NCBI GenBank assembly: GCA_003946805.1
Contig: RPSH01000013.1
Coordinates: 1-64,000 of the forward strand
Source of the DNA: Bacillus sp. 2B10
GTDB taxonomy: Bacteria; Pseudomonadota; Alphaproteobacteria; Sphingomonadales; Sphingomonadaceae
DNA length: 64,000 bases
Direction: 5' to 3'
In this document: piece after piece, positions 36,612-44,249 of the stretch
How positions within the stretch are numbered: the first letter of the stretch is position 1
How the letters are laid out: each line of letters opens with the position of its first letter
The notes under the pieces: model-generated
Database searches by the model: none
Told to the model about the DNA's origin: nothing
Seen by the model: only the letters and a program-made list of their open reading frames with translations
Position numbers and translations under genes: made by a program

Positions 36612-36745
36612 TCCTCCCCGGCACGGGGAGGGGGGACCAGCGAAGCTGGTGGAGGGGGGTATCGGCGTCCACAACGGTTGCGTTGCGCGGCCAGCCCCCT
36701 CCACCACCGCTACGCGGCGGTCCCCCTCCCCGTGCCGGGGAGGAG
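36610..36745. repeat. R2 palindromic repeat, intergenic copy
   Basis: The ends TCCTCCCCGGCACGGGGAGG and GTGCCGGGGAGGA are inverse complements, and inner hairpins include CCAGC-GAA-GCTGG and CCGC-TAC-GCGG. The sequence ACCAGCGAAGCTGGTGGAGG is shared with the repeat inside truB. It lies between the ends of yjbQ and lysC, where it could act as a terminator. Confidence 0.8.
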
Positions 36746-36748
36746 CTA

Positions 36749-37996
36749 TCAGCCCTCCGCGTCCAGCCCGTACGCCGTGTGCAGCACGCGCACCGCCAGT
36801 TCGGTATAATCCTCCTCGATCAGCACGCTGACCTTGATCTCCGACGTGGTGATCGCCTGGATGTTGATGCCGCGCTCGGCCAGCGCGGTGAACATGGTGG
36901 AGGCGACGCCGGCATGGCTGCGCATCCCCACGCCCACGACCGATATCTTGGCGACGCGGGTGTCGTGCAGCACCTTCTGGAAGCCGATGTCGCTCTTCGC
37001 CTTCTCCAGCGTGTCGAGCGCGCGGGCCAGTTCGGCGGCGGGCACCGTGAAGGTCACGTCGGTCGATCCAGTCGAATGGGCAATGTTCTGCACGATCATG
37101 TCGACGTTGATGCCGGTGCCGGCCAGCGGCGCGAAGATCGATGCCACCGCGCCGGGGCGGTCGGGCACAGCGACCAGCGTGATCTTCGCCTCGTTCTTGT
37201 CGTGGGCGATTCCGGTGATGAGCTGCCGTTCCATGTCCGTCACTTCCTCTTCGCCGACGATCAGCGTTCCACGATAACCGTCCTCGTCGCGGGTGTCGTC
37301 GAACGACGACAGCACGCGCACGCGGACCTTTTCCTTCATTGCCAGCCCGACCGAGCGGGTCTGGAGCACCTTCGCCCCGACCGAGGCGAGTTCGAGCATT
37401 TCCTCGTACGTCACCCGCGCCAGCTTGCGCGCGCGCGGCACGATGCGCGGGTCGGTGGTGTAGACGCCGTCGACGTCGGTGTAGATATCGCAGCGGTCGG
37501 CCTGCATCGCCGCCGCCATCGCCACCGCCGACGTGTCCGACCCGCCGCGGCCCAGCGTGGTGATGCGGTTGTCGTCGGTCACGCCCTGGAATCCGGGGAT
37601 CACCGCCACTTCGCCGCGCGCCAGCGACTCGTTCAGCGCGTTGGTGTCGATCGATTCGATCCGCGCGGTGGCATGGGCGTCGCTGGTGCGGATCGGCAGC
37701 TGCCAGCCCAGCCACGAGCGCGCGGGCACGCCGATCGCCTGCAACGCGATCGCCAGCAGCCCGCTGGTCACCTGCTCGCCCGACGATACCACCGCGTCAT
37801 ATTCGCGCGGGTCGTACAGCGCCGATGCCTCGCGGCAGAAGCCGACCAGCCGGTCGGTGTCGCCGGCCATCGCCGACACGACCACCGCGACCTGGTTGCC
37901 GGCCTCGACTTCGCGCTTCACCCGGGCGGCGACGCTGCGAATACGTTCGATCCCCGCCATCGAGGTGCCACCGAACTTCATCACGATCCGCGCCAT
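36749..37996 (-). CDS. lysC: Aspartate kinase
   Basis: The enzyme phosphorylates aspartate, the first step to lysine, threonine and methionine. The 415-aa protein has the kinase N-terminus MARIVMKFGGTSMAG, then VVSAMAGDTDRL and GRGGSDTSAVA. Two C-terminal ACT domains provide feedback control (ITGIAHDKNEAKITLVAVPDRPG and KISVVGVGMRSHAGVASTMF). The ATG at 37996 is the first codon of the kinase motif; upstream codons would add only four residues. It is divergent from ubiG across 53 bp. Confidence 0.96.
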   Translation of the reverse strand: MARIVMKFGGTSMAGIERIRSVAARVKREVEAGNQVAVVVSAMAGDTDRLVGFCREASALYDPREYDAVVSSGEQVTSGLLAIALQAIGVPARSWLGWQLPIRTSDAHATARIESIDTNALNESLARGEVAVIPGFQGVTDDNRITTLGRGGSDTSAVAMAAAMQADRCDIYTDVDGVYTTDPRIVPRARKLARVTYEEMLELASVGAKVLQTRSVGLAMKEKVRVRVLSSFDDTRDEDGYRGTLIVGEEEVTDMERQLITGIAHDKNEAKITLVAVPDRPGAVASIFAPLAGTGINVDMIVQNIAHSTGSTDVTFTVPAAELARALDTLEKAKSDIGFQKVLHDTRVAKISVVGVGMRSHAGVASTMFTALAERGINIQAITTSEIKVSVLIEEDYTELAVRVLHTAYGLDAEG

Positions 37997-38049
37997 GCGT
38001 TTTGCCATTCATCCTTGGGGGGAATGGCGGCGGCTGATAGGAGAGCGCC

Positions 38050-38817
38050 ATGACGAACGCAAGCAACGACAGCTTTATGTCGGCAAATGCCGTGGCCGCG
38101 CAATCAAGCGTCGTGGCGCGCGAGGCCGCCCATTTCGGCCAACTCGCCGCCGACTGGTGGAATCCGCATGGCAGCTCGGCGATGCTCCACCGGCTGAACC
38201 CGGTACGCCTCGGCTTCGTGCGCGCGGCGATCGATTCGCACTGGGGCGGCGATGCGGCGGGCTTCACGCCGCTGGACGGCAGGACGGTGCTCGACGTCGG
38301 CTGCGGCGCGGGGCTGCTCGCCGAACCGCTCGCCCGGCTGGGCGGGCAGGTGACCGGCGTCGACGCTGCGCCCGAGAATGTCGGTGCCGCCGCCGCGCAC
38401 GCGGCGCAGGGCGGGCTGGCGATCGAGTATCTGGCGGGCGGCGTGGAGGCGATCGCCGGGCGCCGGTTCGACCTCGTCACCTCGCTGGAAGTGATCGAGC
38501 ATGTCGCCGATCCCGCCGCGTTCGTGCGCGGACTGGCCGATGCGGTGGCCCCCGGCGGGCTGCTGGTCGTGTCGACGCCGAACCGCACCGCGCTGTCGCG
38601 GCTCGCGATGATCGCGCTGGGCGAGGGGCTGGGCATGATCCCGCGCGGCACCCATGACTGGGACCGCTTCCTCACCCCCGACGAACTGACCGCGCACCTG
38701 CGCGCGGCGGGCATGACGGTGTCGCCGCCCAGCGGCCTCGCCTTCACTGCCGCCCGCGGCTTCACCCTGTCGGACGATATCGCGCTCGACTATTTCCTGA
38801 CGGCGACGCGGGACTGA
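38050..38817 (+). CDS. ubiG: Ubiquinone biosynthesis O-methyltransferase
   Basis: UbiG carries out both O-methylation steps of ubiquinone synthesis. The 255-aa enzyme starts with the family element FGQLAADWWNPHGSSAMLHRLNPVRLGF. SAM motif I follows as VLDVGCGAGLLAEPLARLG and then VTGVDAAPENVGAAAAHA, and SLEVIEHVADPAAFVRG. The C-terminal GTHDWDRFLTPDEL is diagnostic of UbiG. A GGAG site precedes the ATG at 38050. It is divergent from lysC. Confidence 0.95.
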   Translation: MTNASNDSFMSANAVAAQSSVVAREAAHFGQLAADWWNPHGSSAMLHRLNPVRLGFVRAAIDSHWGGDAAGFTPLDGRTVLDVGCGAGLLAEPLARLGGQVTGVDAAPENVGAAAAHAAQGGLAIEYLAGGVEAIAGRRFDLVTSLEVIEHVADPAAFVRGLADAVAPGGLLVVSTPNRTALSRLAMIALGEGLGMIPRGTHDWDRFLTPDELTAHLRAAGMTVSPPSGLAFTAARGFTLSDDIALDYFLTATRD

Positions 38818-38900
38818 CCTGCCCTAATTGAACCGTACGTCACCCCGGCGAAGGCCGGGAGGACGTTTGCTTCGGCCAGGCAAGGATCAGCCCCTGACAC

Positions 38901-39446
38901 TCACTTCCTGTCGAGGTTGATGATGAACAGCGGGCCGAACTCGAACGTCTGCTTGCCCGTCGCCAGTTGCAGCGAGGCCGACAGCTCGCCCGCCGCATAG
39001 TCGCGATCCGCGCGGCCCGCGACCTGCAGGAACTCGAACTGGTCGCCGACCTCGACCGGCTGGCCGAGGATGCCGGTATAGGGCGCATTTGCCAGCTGGA
39101 TCGACGCGTTGGCGATCTTCGCCTTCGTTCCCGGCGCCATGCCGCTCGCCCGCGCGTGGAAGGCGAGAACGAGGCGGTCACCCTTCGCCACCGGCTGGGT
39201 CGTCGGCGACGACAGCGAAATCTTCCACGGGTCCTTGTCCGCCGCCGGAATCGCGACGCGCAGCGCCTTGCCGCCATCGACCCCCTTCACCCGCACCACC
39301 GGCGGCGGCGTCGGTAGGCCGAACACGCTCAGGCTGGCGGGCAATGGTGCGTTGATGACCTTCGCGGCGAAATCGTCGGCGCTCTGCGCGACCGACGGCG
39401 CGGCGACTACGGCGACCAGTGCGGCCACCATCCAACCCTTGTGCAT
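38901..39446 (-). CDS. Exported protein of unknown function
   Basis: The 181-aa protein has a clear signal peptide (residues 1-20, cleavage after VAQ). The mature part is beta-rich with no cysteines (LVLAFHARASGMAPGTKAKIANASIQLANAPY and FEFLQVAGRADRDYAAGELSASLQLATGKQTFEFGPLFIINL). It resembles carbohydrate-binding jelly-roll modules of the CBM4/9 type in pattern, but no aromatic binding triad can be placed. The ATG at 39446 has a GGGAGG site 5 bases upstream. It stands alone and is probably periplasmic. Confidence 0.7.
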   Translation of the reverse strand: MHKGWMVAALVAVVAAPSVAQSADDFAAKVINAPLPASLSVFGLPTPPPVVRVKGVDGGKALRVAIPAADKDPWKISLSSPTTQPVAKGDRLVLAFHARASGMAPGTKAKIANASIQLANAPYTGILGQPVEVGDQFEFLQVAGRADRDYAAGELSASLQLATGKQTFEFGPLFIINLDRK

Positions 39447-39562
39447 AACCCCTCCCAAGGCATGTCGTTCGAGGACGCGATGCTAGTCGTATCCCGGCCG
39501 CCAGGGCAACCGTCAGCGTTGTCGGAATTTGCGTACCGGCCGCCCGTCCCCATGTCGGTGGC

Positions 39563-39979
39563 ATGACCGATCCCCTTGCCCGCTTCGTCGATGCCCAGCG
39601 TGACAGCTATTCCACCGCCCTTGCCGAACTGCGCGCCGGGGCGAAGCGCAGCCACTGGATGTGGTTCGTCTTTCCCCAGATCGCCGGACTGGGGTCGAGC
39701 GCGATGGCGCGTCACTACGCCATCGCCGACCGCGCGCAAGCGCAGGCCTATCTCGCGCACCCGGTGCTGGCGGCGCGGCTGGTCGAATCGGCCGGGGCGC
39801 TGCTGGCGCACCCCGACCGCGACATCGTCGCCATGCTCGGCGCGATCGACGCGATGAAGCTGCGGTCGTCGATGACCCTGTTCGAAGCGGCGTCGGATGG
39901 CGGCGAACCGGTCTTCGCCGCCATCCTCGACACCTTCCATGCCGGGGAGCGCGACCCGGCGACGCTCGTTCGCCTGTAG
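39563..39979 (+). CDS. DUF1810 family protein
   Basis: The 138-aa cytosolic protein matches DUF1810: it starts DPLARFVDAQRDSYSTALAELRAGAKRSHWMWFVFPQ. It continues with GLGSSAMARHYAI, then YLAHPVLAARL and SSMTLFEAASD. The family's exact role is unknown. The start has weak ribosome-site support. The 3' end lies next to that of the aldose dehydrogenase gene on the other strand, so the two converge with no spacer. Confidence 0.88.
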   Translation: MTDPLARFVDAQRDSYSTALAELRAGAKRSHWMWFVFPQIAGLGSSAMARHYAIADRAQAQAYLAHPVLAARLVESAGALLAHPDRDIVAMLGAIDAMKLRSSMTLFEAASDGGEPVFAAILDTFHAGERDPATLVRL

Positions 39980-39980
39980 G

Positions 39981-41138
39981 TCAGCTTCGCGGCGTGAGCT
40001 TCAGCAGCTTCGCACCCGCCCCGTCCTGCAAGACCCAGATCGCGCCGTCGGGTCCTTCCTCGACCTCGCGGATGCGCGCGTTCATCGGCCACTGGTCGCC
40101 CTTGGCGGCGTTGGTCCCGTTGACGTCGACCCGGACCAGCGCCTCGCTCGACAGCCCGCCGATGAACAGGTCGCCGGCATATTGCGGGAACAGCTTGCCC
40201 GAATAGACCATCAGCCCGCCCGGCGAGATCACCGGGTTCCACGCGACCTTCGGTGCTTCGAGATCGGGGCGGGTGCTGTGGCGCGGGATCGGGCGACCGT
40301 CATAATGATCGCCCTCCGATACCAGCGGATAGCCATAGTTGCGCCCGGCGACGATCAGGTTGACCTCGTCGCCGCCCTTCGGCCCCATTTCCTGTTCCCA
40401 CAGATTGCCCTGCCGGTCGAACGCGATCCCCAGCAGGTTGCGGTGGCCGTACGACCAGACGGCGGGGTGGAAGCCCTTTGCGGTCAGCCCCGGATCGCCC
40501 GCCGGCTGCCCGTCGAGCGTCAGGCGCAGCACCTTGCCCAGCGTCGCCCTGCGGTCCTGTGCCGGATCGAATTTCTGCCGCTCGCCATTGGTGAAGAACA
40601 GGTGCTGTCCGTCGGGAGCGAAGGCGATACGGCCCGAATAATGCCCGTCTCCGCTGACGAACGGAGTCGCGCGGAACAATTCGCTGATCCCGGTCACGCG
40701 ATTGCCGTCCAGCACGCCGCGCGCCAGCACCACGCCCTTGCCGCCGCTGCCCGCGACCGAATAGCTCAGATACACGCGCCGGCTGTCGGCGAAGTCGGGG
40801 GCGAGGACCACGTCCATCAGCCCGCCTTGCCCGGCCGAATCGACGGGAATCGTCGCGGCCGTCGTCTTCTGGCTGCCATCGGCGCTGACCAGCAGCAGCG
40901 TGCCGCTCTTTTCCGTCACCAGCATCCGCCCGTCGGGCAGGAAGGTCATCGCCCACGGCGCGTTGAAGGTCGCAACCTCGCGAGTCGCGAACGGCACGCC
41001 GCCGGTCGGCGTGGTCGCGCCCGGGGTGGGGGCGGGGGTCGCGGTCGGTGCGGGCGACACGGTGCCCGGCATGTCGCCGCCGCCGTTGCACGCGACCAGA
41101 ATCATTGCAGCGGGAATCAGCGCGTGGAACGGCAGCAT
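39981..41138 (-). CDS. PQQ-dependent soluble aldose/sugar dehydrogenase, lipoprotein (YliI-like)
   Basis: The 385-aa protein has a lipoprotein signal (MLPFHALIPAAMILVAC) and a proline/threonine-rich linker, then a six-bladed PQQ-binding propeller: PWAMTFLPDGRMLVTEKSGTL, GQGGLMDVVLAPDFAD, SYGHRNLLGIAFD, EMGPKGGDEVNLI and the end GPDGAIWVLQDG. Its family oxidises aldoses in the periplasm. No PQQ synthesis genes occur nearby. The start is the ATG at 41138. It is divergent from the rimP operon. Confidence 0.92.
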   Translation of the reverse strand: MLPFHALIPAAMILVACNGGGDMPGTVSPAPTATPAPTPGATTPTGGVPFATREVATFNAPWAMTFLPDGRMLVTEKSGTLLLVSADGSQKTTAATIPVDSAGQGGLMDVVLAPDFADSRRVYLSYSVAGSGGKGVVLARGVLDGNRVTGISELFRATPFVSGDGHYSGRIAFAPDGQHLFFTNGERQKFDPAQDRRATLGKVLRLTLDGQPAGDPGLTAKGFHPAVWSYGHRNLLGIAFDRQGNLWEQEMGPKGGDEVNLIVAGRNYGYPLVSEGDHYDGRPIPRHSTRPDLEAPKVAWNPVISPGGLMVYSGKLFPQYAGDLFIGGLSSEALVRVDVNGTNAAKGDQWPMNARIREVEEGPDGAIWVLQDGAGAKLLKLTPRS

Positions 41139-41209
41139 CGGCAAATCCTCTCGGGGGTGTCGTGTTGCCTGCGGCAACGCCCCGGCCGGGCGTGTCGATC
41201 CGCCGGCCC

Positions 41210-41238
41210 TTGCCGGGACATGATATTTTACATATAGG
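41210..41238 (+). promoter_or_regulatory. Probable sigma-70 promoter of rimP-nusA-infB operon
   Basis: TTGCCG (41210-41215) and TATAGG (41233-41238) are separated by exactly 17 bp in an AT-rich stretch (GATATTTTACATATAGG). It lies 87 bp before the rimP ATG, giving a leader of about 80 nt. It is the best-looking promoter in the window. Confidence 0.6.
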
Positions 41239-41324
41239 GAGGGTGCTTCCTCGACATCGCCAACATGCCGAGGCCGGCCCCGACGAGGGACCGGCAACGA
41301 AGCGGCGTGATGGATGGAGACGGC

Positions 41325-41885
41325 ATGGCGGATATCGCCGAACTGACGCGACTGATCGAACCGGAGGCACAGGCGCTGGGCTTCGCGCTCGTTCGCGTGA
41401 AGATGATCGGCGGCAAGTCCGACCCGACGCTGCAGGTGATGGCCGAACGGCCCGACACCCGCCAGCTGACGATCGACGACTGCGCCGAACTGTCGCGTCG
41501 TATCTCCGACCTGATGGACGAGAACGATCCGATCGAGGAAGCGTATCGGCTGGAGGTATCGTCGCCCGGCATCGACCGGCCGCTGACGCGCCTTGCCGAT
41601 TACGACGACTGGAAGGGGTTCGAGGCGCGCGTGACGCTGGCCGAGCCGGTCGACAGTCGCAAGCAGCTGACCGGCATCCTGCTCGGTACGGACGGCGAAC
41701 AGGTCAGCATCGACGTGCGCAAGCACCGGGCGATGACCGTGCCCTTCGCCGCGATCGTCGATGCGAAGCTGCTCATCACCGATGCCCTGCTCAAGGCGAC
41801 CGCGCCGCTGTCGGCCGAGGGCGCCGACGAATTTGAAGACGAACCTGCCGACGACGAACCGGCTGACGCAGAAGGACAGAACTGA
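41325..41885 (+). CDS. rimP: Ribosome maturation factor RimP
   Basis: RimP helps assemble the 30S subunit. The 186-aa protein has the N-terminal IEPEAQALGFALVRVKM, the central YRLEVSSPGIDRPLTR motif and a C-terminal Sm-like domain, followed by an acidic tail. The ATG at 41325 is preferred because GGAG lies 5-8 bases upstream; an ATG at 41310 would add five residues. It is the first gene of the rimP-nusA-infB-rbfA-truB-rpsO-pnp run, with one base between its stop and the nusA ATG. Confidence 0.94.
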   Translation: MADIAELTRLIEPEAQALGFALVRVKMIGGKSDPTLQVMAERPDTRQLTIDDCAELSRRISDLMDENDPIEEAYRLEVSSPGIDRPLTRLADYDDWKGFEARVTLAEPVDSRKQLTGILLGTDGEQVSIDVRKHRAMTVPFAAIVDAKLLITDALLKATAPLSAEGADEFEDEPADDEPADAEGQN

Positions 41886-41886
41886 C

Positions 41887-43509
41887 ATGGCCACCGCCGT
41901 CACCGCCAACCGGGCGGAACTGATCGCGATCGCGAATTCGGTCGCATCGGAAAAGATGATCGACAAGGCGATCGTGATCGAGGCGATGGAGGACGCGATC
42001 CAGCGCGCCGCCAAGACGCGCTACGGGTCGGAGAACGACATCCGCGCGAAACTCGACGCGACGACCGGCGACCTGCGCCTGTGGCGCGTGCTCGAAGTCG
42101 TCGAACTGGTCGACGATCACTTCAAGCAGATCGGCGTCCCCGACGCGCAGAAGCTGCAAAAGGGTGCCGCGATCGGCGACTATATCGTCGACCCGCTGCC
42201 CCCGATCGAATTCGGCCGCATCCAGGCGCAGGCGTCGAAGCAGGTCATCCTGCAAAAGGTCCGCGATGCCGAGCGCGAGCGCCAGTTCGAGGAGTTCAAG
42301 GACCGCCAGGGTGAGATCATCACCGGCGTCGTCAAGCGCGTCGAATTCGGTCACGTCGTCGTCGACCTCGGCCGCGCCGAAGGCGTCATCCGCCGCGACC
42401 AGCAGATCCCGCGCGAAGCGGTCCGCGTCGGCGACCGCGTCCGCTCGCTGATCCTGAACGTGCGCCGCGAGAATCGCGGACCGCAGATATTCCTCAGCCG
42501 CGCGCACCCCGACTTCATGAAGAAGCTGTTCGCGCAGGAAGTGCCCGAAATCTACGACGGCATCATCGAGATCAAGGCGGCGGCCCGCGATCCGGGCTCG
42601 CGCGCCAAGATCGGCGTCATTTCGCATGACGGCTCGATCGATCCGGTCGGCGCCTGCGTCGGCATGAAGGGCAGCCGCGTGCAGGCCGTCGTGCAGGAGA
42701 TGCAGGGCGAGAAGATCGACATCATCCCGTGGTCGCCCGATACCGCGACCTTCGTCGTCAACGCATTGCAGCCGGCGAACGTCGCCCGCGTGGTGCTCGA
42801 CGAGGAAGAGGACCGGATCGAGGTCGTCGTGCCCGACGATCAGCTCAGCCTCGCCATCGGTCGTCGCGGCCAGAATGTCCGCCTCGCCAGCCAGCTGACC
42901 GGCAAGGCGATCGACATCCTGACCGAGGCCGACGCCTCGGAGAAGCGCCAGAAGGAATTCATCGAGCGCTCGGGCATGTTCGAGAAGGAACTCGACGTCG
43001 ACGAGACGCTGGCGCAGCTGCTGGTCGCCGAAGGCTTTGGCGAGCTGGAAGAAGTCGCCTATGTCGAGATCGAGGAACTGGCCGGTATCGAGGGCTTCGA
43101 CGAGGACCTCGCGCAGGAGCTGCAAAGCCGTGCGCAGGAAGCGATCGAGCGCCGCGAGCAGGCCGCCCGCGAGGAGCGCACTGCGCTCGGCGTCGAGGAT
43201 GCGCTGGCCGAGCTGCCGTATCTGACCGAAGCGATGCTGGTCACGCTGGGCAAGGCGGGGATCAAGACGCTCGACGACCTCGCCGACCTCGCCACCGACG
43301 AACTGGTCGAGAAGAAGAAGGCCGAGCCGCGTCGTCGCGGTGACGATGCACCGAAGCGCGAGGCGCCCAAGGGTGGCATCCTGTCGGAATATGGCTTGTC
43401 GGACGAGCAGGGGAACGAGATCATCATGGCCGCCCGCGCCCATTGGTTCGCCGATGAGGACGTGAGCGCCGAAGTTTCGGAGGACGCAGTTGCGGAATCC
43501 GAACAATGA
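41887..43509 (+). CDS. nusA: Transcription termination/antitermination factor NusA
   Basis: NusA binds RNA polymerase and RNA to control pausing and termination. The 540-aa protein shows the N-terminal polymerase-binding domain (MIDKAIVIEAMEDAIQRAA) and an S1 domain (GVVKRVEFGHVVVDLGRAEGV, about 140-205). Two KH domains follow, the second with LAIGRRGQNVRLASQLTG. Helical HhH repeats at the C-terminus read LYTEA-like LVAEGFGELEEVAY. The stop overlaps the next gene by 20 bp. Regulation is likely with rimP. Confidence 0.96.
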   Translation: MATAVTANRAELIAIANSVASEKMIDKAIVIEAMEDAIQRAAKTRYGSENDIRAKLDATTGDLRLWRVLEVVELVDDHFKQIGVPDAQKLQKGAAIGDYIVDPLPPIEFGRIQAQASKQVILQKVRDAERERQFEEFKDRQGEIITGVVKRVEFGHVVVDLGRAEGVIRRDQQIPREAVRVGDRVRSLILNVRRENRGPQIFLSRAHPDFMKKLFAQEVPEIYDGIIEIKAAARDPGSRAKIGVISHDGSIDPVGACVGMKGSRVQAVVQEMQGEKIDIIPWSPDTATFVVNALQPANVARVVLDEEEDRIEVVVPDDQLSLAIGRRGQNVRLASQLTGKAIDILTEADASEKRQKEFIERSGMFEKELDVDETLAQLLVAEGFGELEEVAYVEIEELAGIEGFDEDLAQELQSRAQEAIERREQAAREERTALGVEDALAELPYLTEAMLVTLGKAGIKTLDDLADLATDELVEKKKAEPRRRGDDAPKREAPKGGILSEYGLSDEQGNEIIMAARAHWFADEDVSAEVSEDAVAESEQ

Positions 43510-44245
43510 CACCGCGCGGCTGACCGAAAGCCCCGAGCGCAGCTGCATCCTGTCGCGTGAGCATGGCTCGCGCGACGGGCTGGTGCGGCTTGCCCTCTCG
43601 CCCGACGGCGACGTGCTGCCCGATGTCCGTGCCAAGGCCCCCGGCCGCGGCGCGTGGATCGGCGTGGATCGCGCCGAACTGGAAACCGCTTGCCGCAAGG
43701 GGCGGTTGAAGGGGGCGCTGGCGCGCGCGTTCAAGGGCGCGGCGCTGACCATTCCCGCCGACCTGCCCTTGCTGGTCGAGGAGGCGTTGCGCCGCCACGC
43801 GCTCGACCGGTTGGGGCTGGAGGCGAAGTCGGGCTTCGTCGTGATCGGTGGCACCGCCATCGAAAAGGCGGCACGCAGCGGCAAGCTGTACGCGCTGTAC
43901 CATGCGTCCGACGCCGCGCCCGATGGTGCCGGCAAACTGGCGCAGGCATGGCGTGTCGGCACCGATGACGAAGGATCGGGGCGCAGGGGATTGGCATTGC
44001 CGGTCCCACGCACCATATTGTCGTTAGCGCTTGGGCGCGAAAATGTGGTACATGTCGGCCTGACCGACGCACGGGCGGCACAGCGAGCCAATGACGCGCT
44101 GTCCCGCTGGCTGCACTTTATCGGACCCGAACCTATCTCAGCGGCTTGCGAAACACCTTCGCAGGGCGCATCGACGGCGCAATTTTCCGGCACTGACGAT
44201 GCCGGGCACATTGGCCTCGACCAATTGAAGCAGGAACCTGAGTAA
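43490..44245 (+). CDS. YlxR-domain RNA-binding protein (DUF448) with L7Ae-like C-terminus
   Basis: The 251-aa protein has a YlxR domain near the start (RSCILSREHGSRDGLVRLALSPDG, then RAKAPGRGAWIGVDRAEL) and an L7Ae/L30e-like RNA-binding region (LGLEAKSGFVVIGGTAIEKAARSGKLYALYHASDAAPDG). This domain pair between nusA and infB is normal in alphaproteobacteria. The start is TTG at 43490, supported by a GGAGGA site 5 bases upstream inside the nusA end. The typical ylxR start MRxxP is met by the translated start MRNPN. It probably acts on RNA in ribosome biogenesis. Confidence 0.88.
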   Translation: MRNPNNDTARLTESPERSCILSREHGSRDGLVRLALSPDGDVLPDVRAKAPGRGAWIGVDRAELETACRKGRLKGALARAFKGAALTIPADLPLLVEEALRRHALDRLGLEAKSGFVVIGGTAIEKAARSGKLYALYHASDAAPDGAGKLAQAWRVGTDDEGSGRRGLALPVPRTILSLALGRENVVHVGLTDARAAQRANDALSRWLHFIGPEPISAACETPSQGASTAQFSGTDDAGHIGLDQLKQEPE

Positions 44246-44249
44246 CCGG

